From assembly GCF_038002225.1 (NCBI RefSeq), contig NZ_JBBOCA010000001.1, forward strand, positions 2,170,001 to 2,234,000: a stretch of DNA of 64,000 nucleotides. The letters are read 5' to 3'. Below the pieces are notes generated by a model. The model was not told where the DNA came from and did no database searches. It saw nothing but the letters and a program-made list of their open reading frames with translations. Below, one piece after another: positions 45,430 to 54,832 of the stretch. The position numbers and the translations under genes were made by a program. Position 1 is the stretch's first letter; every line of letters starts with the position of its first letter. The DNA is from Paenibacillus sp. FSL R7-0204 (GTDB lineage: Bacteria > Bacillota > Bacilli > Paenibacillales > Paenibacillaceae).

Positions 45430-48400
45430 ATGCCTAAGAACAACAAACTCAAAAAAATTCTGGTTATCGGCTCCGGCCCGATCGTCATCGGCCAAGCTGC
45501 CGAATTCGACTATGCTGGCACGCAGGCCTGCCAGGCCCTTAAGGAAGAAGGCGTCGAGGTTGTGCTGATCAACAGCAACCCGGCGACGATTATGACCGAT
45601 ACCAATATGGCTGACAAAGTATACATCGAGCCGATCACGCTGGAATTCGTGACTGGCATTATCCGTCAGGAGCGTCCGGACGGGCTGCTGCCGACACTCG
45701 GTGGACAGACCGGCCTGAACATGGCTGTAGAACTGGCCCGTGCTGGAGTCCTAGAGCAAGAGAAAGTGAAGCTGCTGGGTACACAGCTTGAGTCCATCGA
45801 GAAAGCGGAGGACCGCGATTTGTTCCGCGAGCTGATGCGCGAGCTGGATCAGCCGGTGCCGGAAAGTGCGATTATTACCAGTGTGGAAGAAGCTCTGGGC
45901 TTCGCGGCAGGAATCGGCTATCCGCTGATTGTTCGTCCTGCCTACACGTTGGGCGGAACGGGGGGCGGGATCTGCGACAACGAAGAAGAGCTGCGCGAGA
46001 CTGTTAAGGCGGGTATCCGTTACAGCCCGATCGGCCAATGTCTGGTCGAGAAGAGCATCGCCGGTATGAAGGAAGTCGAATATGAGGTTATGCGTGATGC
46101 GAACGACAACTGTATCGTAGTCTGCAACATGGAGAACTTTGATCCGGTGGGCGTACATACGGGCGACAGTATCGTAGTGGCACCGAGCCAGACGCTGTCC
46201 GACCGTGAATATCAGATGCTGCGCAGTGCTTCCCTGAAGATTATCCGTGCGCTGAATATTGAAGGCGGCTGTAACGTTCAGTTCGCGCTGGACCCGCAGA
46301 GCTACCAGTATTATGTCATTGAAGTGAACCCGCGTGTAAGCCGCTCCTCGGCGCTCGCGTCGAAGGCGACCGGTTATCCTATTGCCAAGATGGCAGCCAA
46401 GATTGCCCTCGGCTATACACTGGATGAAATCGTCAATCCGGTAACCGGCCAGACGTATGCCTGCTTCGAGCCTACACTGGACTATATCGTCAGCAAAATC
46501 CCGCGCTGGCCGTTCGACAAGTTCACTTCGGCGAACCGCAAGCTGGGTACACAGATGAAGGCCACCGGTGAGGTGATGGCGATCGGCCGAACCTTTGAAG
46601 AGTCGATTCATAAGGCCATCCGTTCGCTTGAGATCGGTGTGCACCGTTTCCGCTTGCCGGGAGCCGAGCTGCTGGAAGAGAGTGTGCTGCGCTATAGACT
46701 TGCCAAGCCGGATGATGAACGCCTGTTCCTGATCGCTGAAGCCTTCCGCCGCGGGTACGAGCTGCAGGAGATTCAGGATATTACGAATGTGGACTGGTGG
46801 TTCCTCTCCAAGATCGAAGGGCTCGTGAGCTTCGAGGACGAGATCCGTGCCGAAGAGACTTTATCTGCTGATACGCTGTATCAGGCCAAGCGTAAGGGCT
46901 TCACCGACCGGGCGATTGCCGAGATCCGTGCCGAAGGCCGTCCAGGCGGGGCATTCACCAAGGAGGCGGAAGTGCGTGTGCTGCGTCTGCAGCAAGGGCT
47001 GGTTCCGGTCTTCAAAATGGTCGATACCTGCGCCGCAGAATTTGAGGCTTCAACGCCATACTATTACTCCACCTATGAGACCGAGAATGAGGTCATTCAT
47101 TCCGATAAGCAGAAGGTCATTGTACTCGGTTCCGGTCCGATCCGTATCGGCCAGGGAATTGAGTTCGACTACTCCACGGTACATGCGGTATGGGCCATAC
47201 AGAAGGCTGGCTACGAAGCTGTAATTATCAATAACAATCCAGAGACTGTATCGACGGATTTCAATACCTCGGACCGCCTGTACTTTGAGCCGCTGTTCTT
47301 CGAGGATGTCATGAACGTGATTGCCCAGGAGAATCCGATCGGAGTCATCGTACAGTTCGGCGGACAGACCGCGATTAACCTGGCTGCACCGCTTGCTGCT
47401 GCGGGCGTGAACATTCTGGGTACCAGCCTTGCGAGCATCGATGAAGCCGAGAACCGTAAGAAGTTCGAAGCGCTGCTGGCCCGTCTGGATATCGCACAAC
47501 CTAAAGGCAAGACCGTAATCAACATTGATGAGGCTGTCGAAACCGCGCAATCACTCGGTTATCCGGTGCTGGTTCGTCCATCGTATGTCCTGGGCGGACG
47601 CGCCATGGAGATTGTCTACAACGACACAGAGCTGCTAAGCTACATGGTTGAAGCGGTAAAAGTGAATCCGGAGCATCCGGTGCTGATCGACCGCTATATG
47701 CTGGGTAAGGAAGTGGAAGTGGACGCCATCTGCGACGGAGAGACGGTTGTCATTCCGGGCATCATGGAGCATGTGGAACGCGCAGGGGTTCACTCCGGCG
47801 ACTCCATCGCTGTCTACCCGCCGCAATATCTGGATGAAGGTCTGAAGCAGAAGATTGCCGAGATCACGATCAAGATCGCCAAGGAACTGAAGACCATCGG
47901 ACTGGTCAACATCCAGTTCGTCATTTATCAGAATGAAGTGTATGTCATTGAGGTTAACCCGCGCTCCTCGCGTACGGTTCCGTTCCTGAGCAAGGTGACC
48001 GGTATTCCGATGGCGAACCTGGCGACCAAGATCATTCTTGGCGGCAAGCTGAAGGAAGACGGGTATACTGAAGGGTTATGGCCGGAGAGCGACTATGTGT
48101 CGGTCAAAGTGCCGGTGTTCTCTTTTGCCAAGCTGCGCAGAGTCGAGCCTACGCTCGGACCGGAGATGAAATCCACCGGTGAGGTCATGGGCCGCGATAA
48201 GCTGTATGCCAAGGCGCTCTACAAGGGCCTGATCGGCGCAGGCATGAAGATCCCGGCTACCGGGGCAATCATTGTAACTGTAGCGGACAAAGACAAGGCT
48301 GAAGCGGTTGAGCTGATGAAGGGCTTCCATGCCATGGGCTACAAAATCATCGCCACCGGCGGAACAGCAGCGGCGCTGGAGCAGGCCGGGCTGAACGTCA

Positions 48401-48651
48401 TGAATGTTAACAAGCTGGATGAGGGTGAGCCGACCATTCTGGATCTGATCCGCGGCGGTCAAGCGAACTTCGTCTTCAATACACTGACCAAGGGCAAAAC
48501 GCCTGAGCGTGACGGATTCCGCATCCGCCGTGAAGCGGTAGAGAACGGCGTCGTATGTATGACCTCGCTCGATACGGTAACGGCACTGCTGAGAATGCTG
48601 CAGACGATTAACTTCTCGTCCCAGTCGATGCCTGCTTTTGTCGGACAATAA
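45430..48651 (+). CDS. carB: Carbamoyl-phosphate synthase large subunit
   Basis: 1073 aa, full length. Two homologous ATP-grasp halves: [26 protein letters not shown] near residue 8 and [25 protein letters not shown] near 561. ATP-binding loops [13 protein letters not shown] near 170 and [13 protein letters not shown] near 715. The C-terminal MGS-like allosteric domain spans about 940-1073 ([25 protein letters not shown]). Makes carbamoyl phosphate for pyrB. Named pyrAB in B. subtilis. Confidence 0.98.
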   Translation: MPKNNKLKKILVIGSGPIVIGQAAEFDYAGTQACQALKEEGVEVVLINSNPATIMTDTNMADKVYIEPITLEFVTGIIRQERPDGLLPTLGGQTGLNMAVELARAGVLEQEKVKLLGTQLESIEKAEDRDLFRELMRELDQPVPESAIITSVEEALGFAAGIGYPLIVRPAYTLGGTGGGICDNEEELRETVKAGIRYSPIGQCLVEKSIAGMKEVEYEVMRDANDNCIVVCNMENFDPVGVHTGDSIVVAPSQTLSDREYQMLRSASLKIIRALNIEGGCNVQFALDPQSYQYYVIEVNPRVSRSSALASKATGYPIAKMAAKIALGYTLDEIVNPVTGQTYACFEPTLDYIVSKIPRWPFDKFTSANRKLGTQMKATGEVMAIGRTFEESIHKAIRSLEIGVHRFRLPGAELLEESVLRYRLAKPDDERLFLIAEAFRRGYELQEIQDITNVDWWFLSKIEGLVSFEDEIRAEETLSADTLYQAKRKGFTDRAIAEIRAEGRPGGAFTKEAEVRVLRLQQGLVPVFKMVDTCAAEFEASTPYYYSTYETENEVIHSDKQKVIVLGSGPIRIGQGIEFDYSTVHAVWAIQKAGYEAVIINNNPETVSTDFNTSDRLYFEPLFFEDVMNVIAQENPIGVIVQFGGQTAINLAAPLAAAGVNILGTSLASIDEAENRKKFEALLARLDIAQPKGKTVINIDEAVETAQSLGYPVLVRPSYVLGGRAMEIVYNDTELLSYMVEAVKVNPEHPVLIDRYMLGKEVEVDAICDGETVVIPGIMEHVERAGVHSGDSIAVYPPQYLDEGLKQKIAEITIKIAKELKTIGLVNIQFVIYQNEVYVIEVNPRSSRTVPFLSKVTGIPMANLATKIILGGKLKEDGYTEGLWPESDYVSVKVPVFSFAKLRRVEPTLGPEMKSTGEVMGRDKLYAKALYKGLIGAGMKIPATGAIIVTVADKDKAEAVELMKGFHAMGYKIIATGGTAAALEQAGLNVMNVNKLDEGEPTILDLIRGGQANFVFNTLTKGKTPERDGFRIRREAVENGVVCMTSLDTVTALLRMLQTINFSSQSMPAFVGQ

Positions 48652-48686
48652 GATAGAGGGTGAGGCAGCTGTAACAGGCTGCTACA

Positions 48687-48716
48687 GGAACGGTTTGCGT
48701 TAGCGCAGACCGTTCC
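48687..48716 (+). other. Strong hairpin between carB and pyrF
   Basis: GGAACGGTTTGCG (48687-48699) pairs with CGCAGACCGTTCC (48704-48716). No T-run follows. It marks the position where B. subtilis has pyrK and pyrD. Confidence 0.7.
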
Positions 48717-48780
48717 CCTATGCCCGGGACCTTCATGCAGGGGGGCGATGGATACGATAACTAAGAAAGAAGGTTGGCGC

Positions 48781-49566
48781 ATGGAACGGACAGCAGCAGA
48801 GCAGCAGCACGGACACGAGAATGTCGGACAGATTGAGAAGTGGAATGAAATGGCCGGACGCCTGATGGTCGCCTTGGATTATCCGAATGCAGACCAGGCG
48901 CGGGCGCTGATCGAACAGCTCGAAGGCATTCCCTGTTATATGAAGGTGGGAATGCAGCTGTTCTATGCAGCCGGACCTGATTTCATCCGGGAACTGAAGG
49001 AGCGCGGATATTCGGTATTCCTCGATGTTAAAATGCACGATATCCCCAACACCGTACGGGGCGGGGCGGAGAGCTTGACCCAGCTCGGCGTGGATATGTT
49101 CAATGTACATGCTGCCGGAGGAGCTGCCATGATGGCTGCAGCGGTGGAAGGGGCGGCGAAGGCCGTCAGCCTTCAGCCAGCACTGCATATGCCACTGATC
49201 ATTGCAGTAACCCAGCTTACCAGCACCAGCCAGGAAGTGATGAACCGCGAAATCGGCATAGCTGGAACAGTGACCGATGCAGTGGTGCGTTATGCCAAGC
49301 TTGCTGCAGAAGCAGGCTTGCATGGAGTCGTAGCATCCCCGCAGGAATCCGTGGTGATTGCTGAAGCGTGCGGACCGGAGTTCCGTACAGTTACCCCGGG
49401 CATCCGGCCCGCCGGGGCGTCCCTGGACGACCAGTCCCGGGTCATGACTCCTGGACAGGCTATCCGCCAAGGCAGCCACTACCTGGTAGTGGGCCGGCCA
49501 ATTACAGCCGCGGCAGACCCGCGTGCGGCAGCACTATCTATTATTGAGGAGATGAGCCAAGCATGA
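48781..49566 (+). CDS. pyrF: Orotidine 5'-phosphate decarboxylase
   Basis: 261 aa from ATG 48781 (AAGAAGGTTGG upstream); ATG 48748 and ATG 48847 (giving [12 protein letters not shown]) are alternatives, and the last gives the usual length. TIM barrel with [49 protein letters not shown] (the Asp-x-Lys-x-x-Asp active site) and [30 protein letters not shown]. Last decarboxylation step to UMP. The stop overlaps pyrE. Confidence 0.95.
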   Translation: MERTAAEQQHGHENVGQIEKWNEMAGRLMVALDYPNADQARALIEQLEGIPCYMKVGMQLFYAAGPDFIRELKERGYSVFLDVKMHDIPNTVRGGAESLTQLGVDMFNVHAAGGAAMMAAAVEGAAKAVSLQPALHMPLIIAVTQLTSTSQEVMNREIGIAGTVTDAVVRYAKLAAEAGLHGVVASPQESVVIAEACGPEFRTVTPGIRPAGASLDDQSRVMTPGQAIRQGSHYLVVGRPITAAADPRAAALSIIEEMSQA

Positions 49567-50204
49567 GCAAATTAGAGAATCGAAGTGAACAGGTCGCAAG
49601 TCATCTGCTGGAGATCGGAGCCGTAGCCCTGCGCCCGCAGGAGCCGTTCACCTGGACCTCCGGCATCAAATCGCCGATCTATTGCGACAACCGTCTGACC
49701 ATGGCCTTCCCGGCAGTCCGCAATTACATTGCGGAGGCCTTCGCAGAGCTGATCAGAACCAGCTACCCGGACGCAGAGGTGATTGCCGGGACAGCAACCG
49801 CCGGTATCCCGCATGCGGCCTGGGTGGCCGATAAGCTCGGTCTCCCGATGGCTTACATCCGGGACAAAGCCAAGGGCCACGGCAAGCAGAACCAGATCGA
49901 AGGACTGATCACGCCCGGCCAGAAGGTCGTTGTGATCGAGGACCTGATCTCCACCGGCGGCAGCTCCATCAAGGCCGCGCAAGCCGTACAAGAAGCAGGC
50001 GGCCTTCCGCTGGCCGTGCTGGCCATCTTCAGTTACGAGCTGGACCGCGCCGTAGAAGCCTTCGCCGCTGCACAGCTTCCGCTCCAGAGCCTGTCCAACT
50101 ACAGCACACTGATTAATGTGGCGCTGGCCCAAGGCAAGATCGCGGAGAGCGATGTAGCGCTGCTGCAATCCTGGCGCAAGGACCCTGCCGCCTTCGGCGT
50201 GTAG
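49563..50204 (+). CDS. pyrE: Orotate phosphoribosyltransferase
   Basis: 213 aa; ATG overlaps the pyrF stop. [25 protein letters not shown] near residue 28, [39 protein letters not shown], and the PRPP loop [25 protein letters not shown] near 118. Joins orotate to PRPP to make OMP, the pyrF substrate. Last gene of the operon; a tandem repeat and terminator follow. Confidence 0.97.
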   Translation: MSKLENRSEQVASHLLEIGAVALRPQEPFTWTSGIKSPIYCDNRLTMAFPAVRNYIAEAFAELIRTSYPDAEVIAGTATAGIPHAAWVADKLGLPMAYIRDKAKGHGKQNQIEGLITPGQKVVVIEDLISTGGSSIKAAQAVQEAGGLPLAVLAIFSYELDRAVEAFAAAQLPLQSLSNYSTLINVALAQGKIAESDVALLQSWRKDPAAFGV

Positions 50205-50264
50205 GGGCTAGGAAAAGACGCAGGAAATGAGTAGAGGGTACGTAGAGAATACGTTGAGCGCAGA

Positions 50265-50330
50265 GCCTAGAGGATGCCTAGAGGATGCCTAGAGAATGCC
50301 TAGAGAATGCCTAGAGAATGCCTAGAAGAA
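50265..50330 (+). repeat. Six 11-bp tandem repeats after pyrE
   Basis: GCCTAGAGGAT twice, then GCCTAGAGAAT three times and GCCTAGAAGAA once, starting at 50265, 50276, 50287, 50298, 50309 and 50320. The unit length equals that of the array at 39647-39690, but the sequence differs. It lies between the pyrE stop and its terminator. Confidence 0.88.
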
Positions 50331-50332
50331 GC

Positions 50333-50366
50333 TTTGTCCCCCTTTGCCGGGGGCTGGGCTTTTTTT
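50333..50366 (+). terminator. Intrinsic terminator of the pyr operon
   Basis: CCCCC pairs with GGGGG around TTTGCC within a longer imperfect stem, followed by seven T. Confidence 0.85.
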
Positions 50367-50919
50367 AGTGCATATATTTAGTTTTGGGCTTGGCTTAGAG
50401 CGTACGCTCAACTCCAGCCAGCTTATAGGCTGGCTAACTTGTAGGCTACTGAACTAATAAGTGGAAGCTCCCGGGAAAGAAGTGGAAAAACAGCATCTAT
50501 TCAATGGCTTAGCACACATCTGGAGACTATAGTTGGAAATAATACACTTGTTGAGACCCGAAATGTATAGTAACGCAAATACCGCCAGAATTAGATGACC
50601 TAAATCCACTTATTTCCTTGGAAAAGGCGATTTCCGCCTAAGCAGGTGTACAAAATCCAACTGCTTCCCCTCAACTGCTCAGTATCTCCAATTTCCACAG
50701 CCCCTAATTAGCTGCGCACTCTCTTCCTGTTCTCAACTCATTTGTTATACTCCATACCCATAGTAATCTGCTCCATGCCGGCGTTTCTTCAACCAGTCAT
50801 CTAAGCATACGTGCAGAAATTTCCATCCGCTCCGTAGAGCAATACACTAATTTTCTTGCAAAACTGGGCATGATAAATAGCACCGGGACATATATTATTG
50901 CGATGAAGGAGAAGAGGGC
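50367..50919 (+). other. 553-bp intergenic region without a recognised gene
   Basis: No convincing ORF, RNA motif or repeat is seen. Reading frames are short and on both strands lack ribosome sites; the stretch is locally AT-richer than the flanking genes. Confidence 0.5.
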
Positions 50920-51087
50920 ATGATGAATTGGATCTATTTTGCCAAGCTGTTCAGGACCAGATTTCAAGCGGGCTGCCTTGCCAAAAGACTGGAGCAGGAC
51001 GGCTGGATCTATGGGTATCATGATCCGCGTTTTGTCGAAATATACCGTTCGCGCAAGGGGCGTTATGGTGTGCGTTTTCTGCCTTAG
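50920..51087 (+). CDS. Small 55-aa hypothetical protein
   Basis: AAGGAG stands eight bases before ATG 50920. The product starts MMNWIYFAKLFRTRFQAG and ends SRKGRYGVRFLP; it is basic and rich in aromatic residues (Trp, Tyr, Phe), with no membrane segment. Codon use looks normal for the neighbours and the ribosome site is good, so I think it is real. Family not recognised. It lies just upstream of the tRNA pair. Confidence 0.55.
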   Translation: MMNWIYFAKLFRTRFQAGCLAKRLEQDGWIYGYHDPRFVEIYRSRKGRYGVRFLP

Positions 51088-51108
51088 CCAGAAAAAGCAA
51101 AATCATCC

Positions 51109-51138
51109 TTGACTTTATCCATGGCTATATTGTATATT
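51109..51138 (+). promoter_or_regulatory. Promoter of the tRNA pair
   Basis: TTGACT at 51109-51114 and TATATT at 51133-51138, spacer 18 bp. The first tRNA starts 35 bp downstream. Confidence 0.65.
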
Positions 51139-51172
51139 ATCTATTGTCGCTGTTTAAATAATTATTAACTGA

Positions 51173-51246
<74 letters not shown>

Positions 51247-51295
51247 TTACCTTATTACACCGGACAGCACTTGTATAATACGGATATCCTAGTCC

Positions 51296-51369
51296 GGGCC
51301 CTTAGCTCAGTTGGTTAGAGCGGTCGGCTCATAACCGATTGGTCACAGGTTCGAGTCCTGTAGGGCCCA
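51296..51369 (+). tRNA. tRNA with CAT anticodon, probably tRNA-Ile2 (elongator Met possible)
   Basis: 74 nt, acceptor GGGCCCT/AGGGCCC, D-arm TTAGCTCAGTTGGTTAGAGC, anticodon stem CGGCTCATAACCG, T-arm ACAGGTTCGAGTCCTGT. The CGGCTCATAACCG loop resembles lysidine-modified tRNA-Ile(CAU) of B. subtilis rather than elongator tRNA-Met, which has GGTTCATACCC. CCA is not encoded. The 3' half is the likely prophage attachment site. Confidence 0.85.
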
Positions 51370-51378
51370 CTTCACTCA

Positions 51379-51403
51379 AACCCTTACTTTGTAAGGGTTT
51401 TTT
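51379..51403 (+). terminator. Terminator after the tRNA pair
   Basis: AACCCTTAC-TTT-GTAAGGGTT with five T. It could also terminate leftward integrase transcription from the other side. Confidence 0.85.
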
Positions 51404-51463
51404 GCTGTATGTAGGCCTGTAGGAGTGAATATACTCGAGCGGGGAAAGGCCGTATTTTTTAGC

Positions 51464-51486
51464 TTGCTAACGGATTTGCTAACGAA
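51464..51486 (+). repeat. Direct repeats beside the integrase gene
   Basis: TTGCTAACG occurs at 51464 and 51476, 12 bp apart, between the tRNA and the integrase stop. Possible integrase arm-type sites. Confidence 0.45.
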
Positions 51487-51491
51487 GATTT

Positions 51492-52649
51492 TTATTCTAC
51501 AGTTTCAAGCTGTTTTTCTGCGAATTTATTGAGTTCATTTTCAATTCTGTCAACGGCTTCTTCCTGCATGATCGGGAGCAGATGTGAGTACCTCTCATTG
51601 AACATCGCTGGAGTCATACCCAGCCGTTCGGCAGCTACCTTTGGATTGATCCCAATGGCCAGAAGGAATGACGCATGCGTATGACGCTGATCGTGGAACC
51701 GGATCTTCTTAACCCCGGCCTTGCGGATCAGAACGTCCATTCCTTCGGTGAGACGTTTTGGCTTAACGTATCCACCCCCAGGATAGCAGCACACCAGATC
51801 ATTGTCCTCGTAGGCTTCTCCATACTCCTTCTTGTACGCTTCGACTTGTGCTTGGCGTTCAAGAAGATCATCAATGATATTCTGGAAGAGCTTGACCCGC
51901 CGGATCGAATCATTTGTCTTGGGACGCTGGATCACTAATCCATCCCGCGTCCAATTTGCTGTTTGAATAACCTTAAGCTCTTTCTTCTCGAAATCAATAT
52001 CTTTCCATCGGAGCCCCAGAATTTCACCACGCCGCATTCCAGTGTATATTGCTAATGAAAAAGCAATATAGTGAACATGATGCTTTGAGGATTGCAAAAA
52101 ATGAGTAAATTCTTCAATGGTCCAGAACTGCATTTCTTTTTGTTCGTTTGCATTTACTTTGCTCCGCATGGACACCTTACTCATGATGTCTTCTGCCAGT
52201 AACCCCGATTCTGTATATGCAAGCCTGAGCGCGCGTTTCAGCACTCCGTGAATGTTCTTCACATAATCCTTTGAATACTTCTTCCTGAGTTCAGCATAAA
52301 AGCCTTTGATGGCACGCGGGGTAAGTGCCTGCAGTTTTACTTTGCCGAGTGCCGGAATAATTCGGGCTTCGATAATAGTTTTTTCAGTGTCGTATGATGT
52401 TGGTTTAAAATTAGGTTTTGCATGAGTCTCAAGATATTCGTAAAGATATTTTTCCAGAGTGATGTTCGTAGTCTTAATATGTAATCCTTTTTCGGCCTCC
52501 GTCATTGCTTTTCTGCAAGCTGACCAAGCTAATGCTTCAGTTTTGAATCCCCCCTTTGTTTTTTGGTTTCTTTCACCGGTTAACGGATCTGGAGGTAAAT
52601 CGAAGACATAGGTATATGTTTTTCCTCTGAGATATACATGGCCTTTCAT
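51492..52649 (-). CDS. int: Phage tyrosine-recombinase integrase
   Basis: 385 aa; AAAGGAAC precedes the ATG. N-terminal AP2-like/arm-binding domain (VYLRGKTYTYVFDLPPDPLTGERNQKTKGGFKT), SAM-like core-binding domain (about 65-160), catalytic domain with the first arginine in YTGMRRGEILGLRW near 210, the box II FHDQRHTHASFLL (Gln replaces the common Leu) near 320, and the tyrosine in MFNERYSHLLP near 357. It catalyses site-specific integration and excision. Its position next to the tRNA fits tRNA-3'-end integration. Confidence 0.95.
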   Translation of the reverse strand: MKGHVYLRGKTYTYVFDLPPDPLTGERNQKTKGGFKTEALAWSACRKAMTEAEKGLHIKTTNITLEKYLYEYLETHAKPNFKPTSYDTEKTIIEARIIPALGKVKLQALTPRAIKGFYAELRKKYSKDYVKNIHGVLKRALRLAYTESGLLAEDIMSKVSMRSKVNANEQKEMQFWTIEEFTHFLQSSKHHVHYIAFSLAIYTGMRRGEILGLRWKDIDFEKKELKVIQTANWTRDGLVIQRPKTNDSIRRVKLFQNIIDDLLERQAQVEAYKKEYGEAYEDNDLVCCYPGGGYVKPKRLTEGMDVLIRKAGVKKIRFHDQRHTHASFLLAIGINPKVAAERLGMTPAMFNERYSHLLPIMQEEAVDRIENELNKFAEKQLETVE

Positions 52650-52669
52650 AAATAATCAGTTCCTTTCAC

Positions 52670-53551
52670 TTAGAAATTTATAGCTTCGTCCACGGCCTCC
52701 ATAGGTAGAATGAGCCTTTTTACGCTCTGGCCGTGACGCCAGGCAACGCGGGACAAGTTAATCTTCACGTACCCTCTTTGATTTGGAGGGAGAGAGAGAT
52801 CTCCAGTGAGGACGGTGGCATCTCTTTTAGAACGATAGAAAGACGAATCATGGAGCTTATATGATCTTTCGACATTGAGAAGCAGATGCTCATCCCAATT
52901 AAATCCCTGAAGCTGTTCGATGACCAAGGCTTGTGGACGTGAGAGATCTTCTAATCCATACAATGAACGAATGCGTGGCTGCTGGAGGTAATCGAGGCCA
53001 GTCATAGGAGACTCCTTAACGATTGTCTCAAGATTTTCTGGAGGGAAGCCGCTATATGTAAAATTCGACATTAATTTTGACTCGGCTATTCGATCTTCAA
53101 TTTGTTTAAGGCGCAATTTAGAAAAATCCAGATAAACATGGAATTCACTGGACAATAAGCTAATTACTTCACTACGGTTTACAGGCAGTTGCATTTGTTC
53201 AAGCATGTAAAATGGGAGCATTGCGTATAGAGCGAATCGGTTCGCATCATTCTCTTGTGCTTCGCGGAATAGTTCGGGCATCCACCGCTGATCGCCGGAG
53301 TGTCGGATGACATGGCAAAGCTCATGAAAAAATATTTTTCTCTGCTCAATGTAGTCATCTCGCCTGTCAAGAAAGATAACCTTATCCTCATTTTCGCTGA
53401 AAGGACTATTGTCGTAATAAACGATATCTACTCCGAAGATGACCGCTATCTTCTCTATATCAAGATCCAGAGGTGTAGAAACACCATTTAAACGGTACTG
53501 TTCTTCAATCCATTGTTCCAGAGGGGTTTTAAAGTAGTTGGAAAAATTCAT
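52670..53551 (-). CDS. ImmA/IrrE-type metallopeptidase
   Basis: 293 aa from the ATG at 53551, with GGAGGTAATCAC upstream. The zinc motif IFFHELCHVIRHSG (HExxH) is at about residue 90, followed by EAQENDANRFALYAMLP, the third-ligand region of ImmA/IrrE. In ICEBs1 and related phages such proteases cleave the repressor to induce the element; the repressor gene here is two genes upstream in the same direction. The C-terminal part (from about 160) is unusually long and rich in charged residues. Confidence 0.9.
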   Translation of the reverse strand: MNFSNYFKTPLEQWIEEQYRLNGVSTPLDLDIEKIAVIFGVDIVYYDNSPFSENEDKVIFLDRRDDYIEQRKIFFHELCHVIRHSGDQRWMPELFREAQENDANRFALYAMLPFYMLEQMQLPVNRSEVISLLSSEFHVYLDFSKLRLKQIEDRIAESKLMSNFTYSGFPPENLETIVKESPMTGLDYLQQPRIRSLYGLEDLSRPQALVIEQLQGFNWDEHLLLNVERSYKLHDSSFYRSKRDATVLTGDLSLPPNQRGYVKINLSRVAWRHGQSVKRLILPMEAVDEAINF

Positions 53552-53620
53552 GTGATTACCTCCAGTTGCGTACATATGTTCTGTTTTTGTTTGAAAAGAA
53601 AAGCCATTGCTGGCCTAAGT

Positions 53621-53857
53621 TTACTTATTCTTTTTTTGGGGAATTGATTCATCTGGCTTTCGCTTTTTGTATTTCTCGTATGCATAAGCTAAGGGCAACA
53701 TGACTAGAAATACAACAACTGCTTGTATTGATTCCTTCCTCCACGAATTCGACCACAGGGAGCTAAGTAAAATCAAAATAGCGCCGGCACCAATTAATAG
53801 GCCTATTTGCTTTCTTAGCAAGATAGCCAATATTAGTAGCAATAGCAAAACAACCAT
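53621..53857 (-). CDS. Small membrane protein of the lysogeny region
   Basis: 78 aa, with AGGAGATTAAG upstream. Three hydrophobic stretches (about residues 2-14, 17-33 and 45-60) and a basic tail KKRKPDESIPQKKNK. Its place between repressor and ImmA-like genes is where many phages encode superinfection-exclusion or lysogenic-conversion membrane proteins, but the sequence alone does not show that. Function unknown. Confidence 0.65.
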   Translation of the reverse strand: MVVLLLLLILAILLRKQIGLLIGAGAILILLSSLWSNSWRKESIQAVVVFLVMLPLAYAYEKYKKRKPDESIPQKKNK

Positions 53858-53924
53858 AAGCTTAATCTCCTATCTATTCTCTCAGGAAATTTTAAGAACA
53901 CTATTCAAACTGAAGAGAGTTAAC

Positions 53925-54290
53925 TTATTTATGCTTTTTTTTGGTTTCTTCCTCTGCTCTTTTCTTCATCTCACGGTATCTCATAACAGCCGCCTCTGCT
54001 TCTGCAATTTCGTCTGCAGTGTATTTATCGGGGCCACCATAAAATGATATGCTTGTTTCTGGTTTTTTTCTAACAAGCGATCGCCCGCTCAAATAATCAG
54101 TGTCACAATCGAAAATATCTGCAATTTTGTTTAGTGTATCAATCGGTGGAAGTTTTGTACCATTTTCGTAAGCAGTATAAGTGGAACGGGCTATCCCTAT
54201 AAGATCAGCAACATATTCTTGAGTCCACTTCGAATCTTTTGCTTTAAAGGATTCTCTTTCACCTCTGATTCTCTTTCCGACAATAAGCAT
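53925..54290 (-). CDS. CI-like XRE-family repressor
   Basis: 121 aa, GGTGAT site upstream. Helix-turn-helix at about residues 20-55: WTQEYVADLIGIARSTYTAYENGTKLPPIDTLNKIADIF. The C-terminal half is a charged helix (DEIAEAEAAVMRYREMKKRAEEETKKKHK), suited to dimerisation or proteolysis. Divergent from the Cro-like gene across an operator array with 17-bp palindromes. It likely maintains lysogeny and is the probable substrate of the ImmA-like protease. Confidence 0.9.
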   Translation of the reverse strand: MLIVGKRIRGERESFKAKDSKWTQEYVADLIGIARSTYTAYENGTKLPPIDTLNKIADIFDCDTDYLSGRSLVRKKPETSISFYGGPDKYTADEIAEAEAAVMRYREMKKRAEEETKKKHK

Positions 54291-54330
54291 AGTTTTATCA
54301 CCAACTTTATAAGGGATAAGCTAATTATAA

Positions 54331-54436
54331 TGTTACTGTGAGAAACAATAAAGAAATATTCCAATAAGAAACATTAACTGTTGACTTGTTCCTTTTAGTA
54401 ACATGTAATCGGACTATGAAGTTACTTAAAGGAACA
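54331..54436. promoter_or_regulatory. Operator array of 17-bp imperfect palindromes
   Basis: Four sites: TGTTACTGTGAGAAACA (54331-54347), TATTCCAATAAGAAACA (54357-54373), TGTTCCTTTTAGTAACA (54387-54403) and AGTTACTTAAAGGAACA (54420-54436). A fifth, TGTTACTTTAAAGAACA, is at 54641-54657 inside the Cro-like gene. Consensus TGTT-C-TTWWAG-AACA. A leftward -10 ATTATA (54324-54329) sits beside the first. Confidence 0.8.
54381..54409 (+). promoter_or_regulatory. Rightward early promoter (PR-like)
   Basis: TTGACT at 54381-54386 and TGTAAT at 54404-54409 with a 17-bp spacer that is exactly operator 3. Repressor binding there would block polymerase. Confidence 0.8.
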
Positions 54437-54451
54437 TTGGGGGTGTGATAA

Positions 54452-54679
54452 TTGAGGTATTGGTTGAAAAAATTACGTGAAGTTGCAGAGAAAACGCAGG
54501 AGCAGGTTGCGGACGAGGCTGGAATTTCGCGAAGTTATTATACGAATATTGAGGCGGGCATCAAAACACCTGCTGTGGCAGCTGCAAAAGCAATCGCAAA
54601 ATCTCTCAAATTCCCTTGGGAAAATTTTTTTATAGAGGAATGTTACTTTAAAGAACATTCTGATGAGGAGGTGATCTAA
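54452..54679 (+). CDS. Cro-like XRE-family regulator
   Basis: 75 aa from TTG 54452, with GGGGGTGTG upstream. A single helix-turn-helix covers most of the protein: LKKLREVAEKTQEQVADEAGISRSYYTNIEAGIKTPAVAAAKAIAKSL. First rightward early gene, divergent from the CI-like repressor; likely binds the same operators to switch to lytic growth. Its coding sequence contains the fifth operator-like palindrome near its 3' end, and its TAA is immediately followed, in frame, by another open frame. Confidence 0.88.
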   Translation: MRYWLKKLREVAEKTQEQVADEAGISRSYYTNIEAGIKTPAVAAAKAIAKSLKFPWENFFIEECYFKEHSDEEVI

Positions 54680-54820
54680 CTGGAAGCTCAGGACATCAGC
54701 GAAATTAAAGAAACACGTAAAGCCGAGGAAGCCACTCAGCTGATAAGCGAAGGCTGGGTACTGGATTATCGGGAACACGGCCAAGGCTACTCCCGGTACG
54801 TGCTTATCAAAGTGAAATAA
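54680..54820 (+). CDS. 46-aa phage ORF, in frame after the Cro-like stop, apparent CTG start
   Basis: GAGGAGGTGATCTAA precedes codon CTG 54680, giving ideal Shine-Dalgarno spacing, and no ATG, GTG or TTG lies near the front. The product LEAQDISEIKETRKAEEATQ to YRYVLIKVK has the small-protein pattern LISEGWVLDYREHGQGYSRYVLI seen in short phage proteins of unknown function. It is contiguous in frame with the upstream gene, so stop readthrough could also produce it as an extension. Confidence 0.6.
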   Translation: MEAQDISEIKETRKAEEATQLISEGWVLDYREHGQGYSRYVLIKVK

Positions 54821-54832
54821 GGAGGAACCGTC

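Noticed and set aside
50265..50330. CRISPR array
   Set aside because: Units are 11 bp, contiguous and without spacers, and no cas genes are present; the same applies to 39647-39690 and to the 60-bp repeats.
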